Assembly: GCF_029168945.1 (NCBI RefSeq)
Contig: NC_083602.1
Span: forward strand, 88,174,027 to 88,238,026
Length of the DNA: 64,000 nucleotides
DNA from: Cannabis sativa
Lineage: Eukaryota; Streptophyta; Magnoliopsida; Rosales; Cannabaceae
Direction of reading: 5' to 3'
Positions 62,066 to 64,000 of this stretch are shown here, piece by piece. The notes beneath the pieces are model-generated. The model had not been told where the DNA came from. It saw only the letters and a list, made by a program, of their open reading frames with translations, and did no database searches. The first letter of the stretch is position 1; every line of letters begins with the position of its first letter. The position numbers and the translations under genes are program-made.

Positions 62066-63032
62066 ATATATATATGGAAGAGGTTTCAATGGTTACATTT
62101 TTATTCTAACCATCATGGTTACATTTTTTTAAGCCATTGGATTACTATTAAATGGTTGTGATTAATTTGGAAATTAAATAAAAATAAATAATAAATAACT
62201 TTGTAACCTGAAAGTAACCTAATCATTTATTTCCTTATAAAACTTTAATTAAGATTAATTATATTTTAAAATTAAATTAATTATAATTATTAATTAATTT
62301 TTTACAATTTATTACTATATAAGGATCTTTTAGCAATTTATTTTTTTAATACTTAAATTATTTAAAATTTTATAGCAAAAACTTTTTATAATTTAAAACT
62401 ATACACATATAATTTCATAATTAAAATTTTATTATACTTGTATAATCTTAATTTTAAATTATTACACTTAATTATTTAATTTTTTTATTTAAATATTTAA
62501 AAAGTAAAAAATGAAATAAGTTGAAGGATTTTTTAAAAAAATTATGGCTGCACTTGTTATCGATTTATTAGCTTGAGGCCTCATACTTAGTTCATATAAT
62601 TGTAACAAAATAATTAAATATCATTAAAAATAACTAATTATTTGAAAATTTATTATAAGAAGAGAATTTTAATTTGTGTCAAAAGAAGTTTAATTTTTGT
62701 AAAAAAATAAATTTTATTGTAAATATTATAATTAAATGGCTTAATTATTAAAATAATTCAAGTAAGGATTTAAATATAAATATTAATTGCTAAAAGAGGT
62801 CTTGTTAAATATTTAATTAATTATTTTAAAAAAATAGTTAATTATAATTAAATAATTCTAAAAAAGGAATGTCTATTTAATTAATTATTTTAAGAAAATA
62901 GTTAATTATAATTAATTAAATCTAAAAAAAGAAAGTTTACCTATTAGTAACCTGCTATTACAGGTTAAAGAAAAATGTAACCATATGATTACAATAAAAA
63001 TGTAACCATTGAATAGTCACCCATATATATAT
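62066..63032 (+). mobile_element. 947-bp Mutator-like MITE, copy C
   Basis: Element 62076-63022, exactly the same length as copy A, with ends GGAAGAGGTTTCAATGGTTA and AACCATTGAATAGTCACCC. It sits in a TA-rich target: atatatatat flanks both sides, so the 10-bp duplication is compatible but not proven. It is separated from copy B by only about 210 bp. Confidence 0.9.
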
Positions 63033-63163
63033 ATATATTGATAAAAAGATGGTCTTATATATATGAATGGATATGGTGGCTGCATTGATTTAATGGGTTA
63101 AAAATCCTACCTACATTGTAGACTTGATTAGTTTTGAGAGAATACTTGTACGTGTAGGAGGGT

Positions 63164-63202
<39 letters not shown>

Positions 63203-64000
63203 TACCTAATATATAAAATGTCTATGTAACGTTTTTTGTTGTGTCTTTTAACAGTTTGGAATCTATTTAACAGAATATGCTCAAAAATAAGTTAACTTTA
63301 ACAGACACCTTAAATAATCACAAACCAAGACAACCATTTGCGTTCGCAAGACACCCATTCGTAAAAGCACCAATTCATTCACAAAGTCATAAATCATAAA
63401 TGAAACAAAGAGAAAATCATCTTCTCAATAGTTTTAAAAAAATCAATATCAAACTTTTAATGGCACGGCCATCGACCACCACAAAAACAACCGCAACTTA
63501 TTTCAATCAATCTCAAATTCAGATTCAAACACAAACTAAAATAAAACTAAAAATTAATATCAGATACAAAACAAGACCAAAAAAATCACAATCTCAAATC
63601 TCAAACAAGAAATGAAGAAAAATAGAAAAAGAAGAAAAAAATCACTAAATCTAGATCTGAATTGCTCTCCTCCCTGTCGCTTCCACCAACCTGTACGTCG
63701 GAATTTATCACAAATCTCTATTGATATCGGCAGCGAAACGGAGGCCACGAATGGCCAAGAACACGTCTCACACAATTTCTCTCACGCAATTCTCTCGTGT
63801 TCCAGCTTGCGTCTCCAAAGGGAAGACCAACCTTTAAGCCATCATTCATCTCTGGGTTTATAATTATCCCTCCATTATATTGGGCTGTTAAAGGGTTTGC
63901 CAAATACTGAAATTCATAACTAATTAAATACCAATTTCACTTCGTTTTGTAATTAATGGTAATTGGAAAAATCTCTGTGAGAAGAGGGAGGAAAGAAGAA
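63033..64000. other. Unassigned right end of the window
   Basis: A (TA)n run is at 63168-63200. From about 63450 the composition becomes less AT-rich. Short open frames overlap on both strands, but none has a recognisable domain, splice pattern or promoter. It may be the edge of a gene or of a transposon continuing to the right. Confidence 0.35.

Noticed and set aside
63400..63903. Overlapping open frames on both strands near the right edge
   Set aside because: No domain, no consistent reading frame with splice sites, low-complexity Lys/Thr- and Ser-rich peptides. It may belong to a feature outside the window, but nothing can be claimed.

Overview
The window is nuclear DNA of a flowering plant, almost certainly a eudicot. 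It is strongly AT-rich. Protein genes have small exons with GT..AG introns. There is a nuclear tRNA gene, a cytosolic ribosomal protein gene with telo-box and site II promoter elements, a CYP93 cytochrome P450, and a dense layer of plant transposon families (Gypsy, Copia, LINE, hAT, Harbinger, Mutator-like, CACTA). The species cannot be read from the sequence. No bacterial, viral or organellar gene block and no CRISPR array is present.

Genes I can support: (1) the first 34 codons of an unrecognised minus-strand gene running off the left edge (1-102); (2) a complete eight-exon, 271-aa plastid-targeted TPR-like protein (3037-5171, minus); (3) a complete two-exon, 544-aa CYP93-family P450 (14065-18126, plus) with a 2.4-kb transposon-loaded intron, and a decayed fragment of a second copy about 4 kb downstream (22279-22434); (4) a complete three-exon, 273-aa heavy-metal-associated (HMA) protein of the NaKR/HIPP type (29409-30690, minus); (5) a complete four-exon, 123-aa ribosomal protein eL35 (48911-50976, plus); (6) tRNA-Arg(UCG) (51950-52023, minus). 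These genes do not form a pathway; they are unrelated neighbours separated by repeats.

Region by region: 0.1-5.2 kb holds two minus-strand genes separated by AT-rich DNA and one MITE; 5.3-5.8 kb carries an insertion with 18-bp flanking direct repeats just upstream of the TPR gene; 6.3-7.5 kb is a truncated Gypsy gag-protease-RT relic, followed to about 10 kb by repeat-like DNA I cannot assign; 11.0-13.8 kb holds a hairpin MITE and a tandem duplication abutting the P450 promoter; 14.1-22.4 kb is the CYP93 locus; 22.5-29.4 kb is gene-free and MITE-rich; 29.4-30.8 kb is the NaKR-type gene; 31-45 kb is gene-poor with a CACTA terminus, Mutator-like and other MITEs, and a small Copia element with both LTRs and a target-site duplication; 45.2-47.8 kb is a decayed LINE; 48.7-52.0 kb holds eL35 and the tRNA; 54.2-56.8 kb is a 2.5-kb solo LTR with TSD; 57-63 kb contains three copies of a 0.94-kb Mutator-like MITE; the last kilobase is unassigned.

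I found no previously undescribed biological system. The most informative observations are precisely delimited transposon insertions with target-site duplications (hAT in the P450 intron, solo LTR, internally deleted Copia, Mutator-like and Harbinger MITEs), the CYP93 relic that lost its haem loop, a G-rich minisatellite-like sequence inside two different fold-back elements, and the insertion immediately upstream of the TPR gene.
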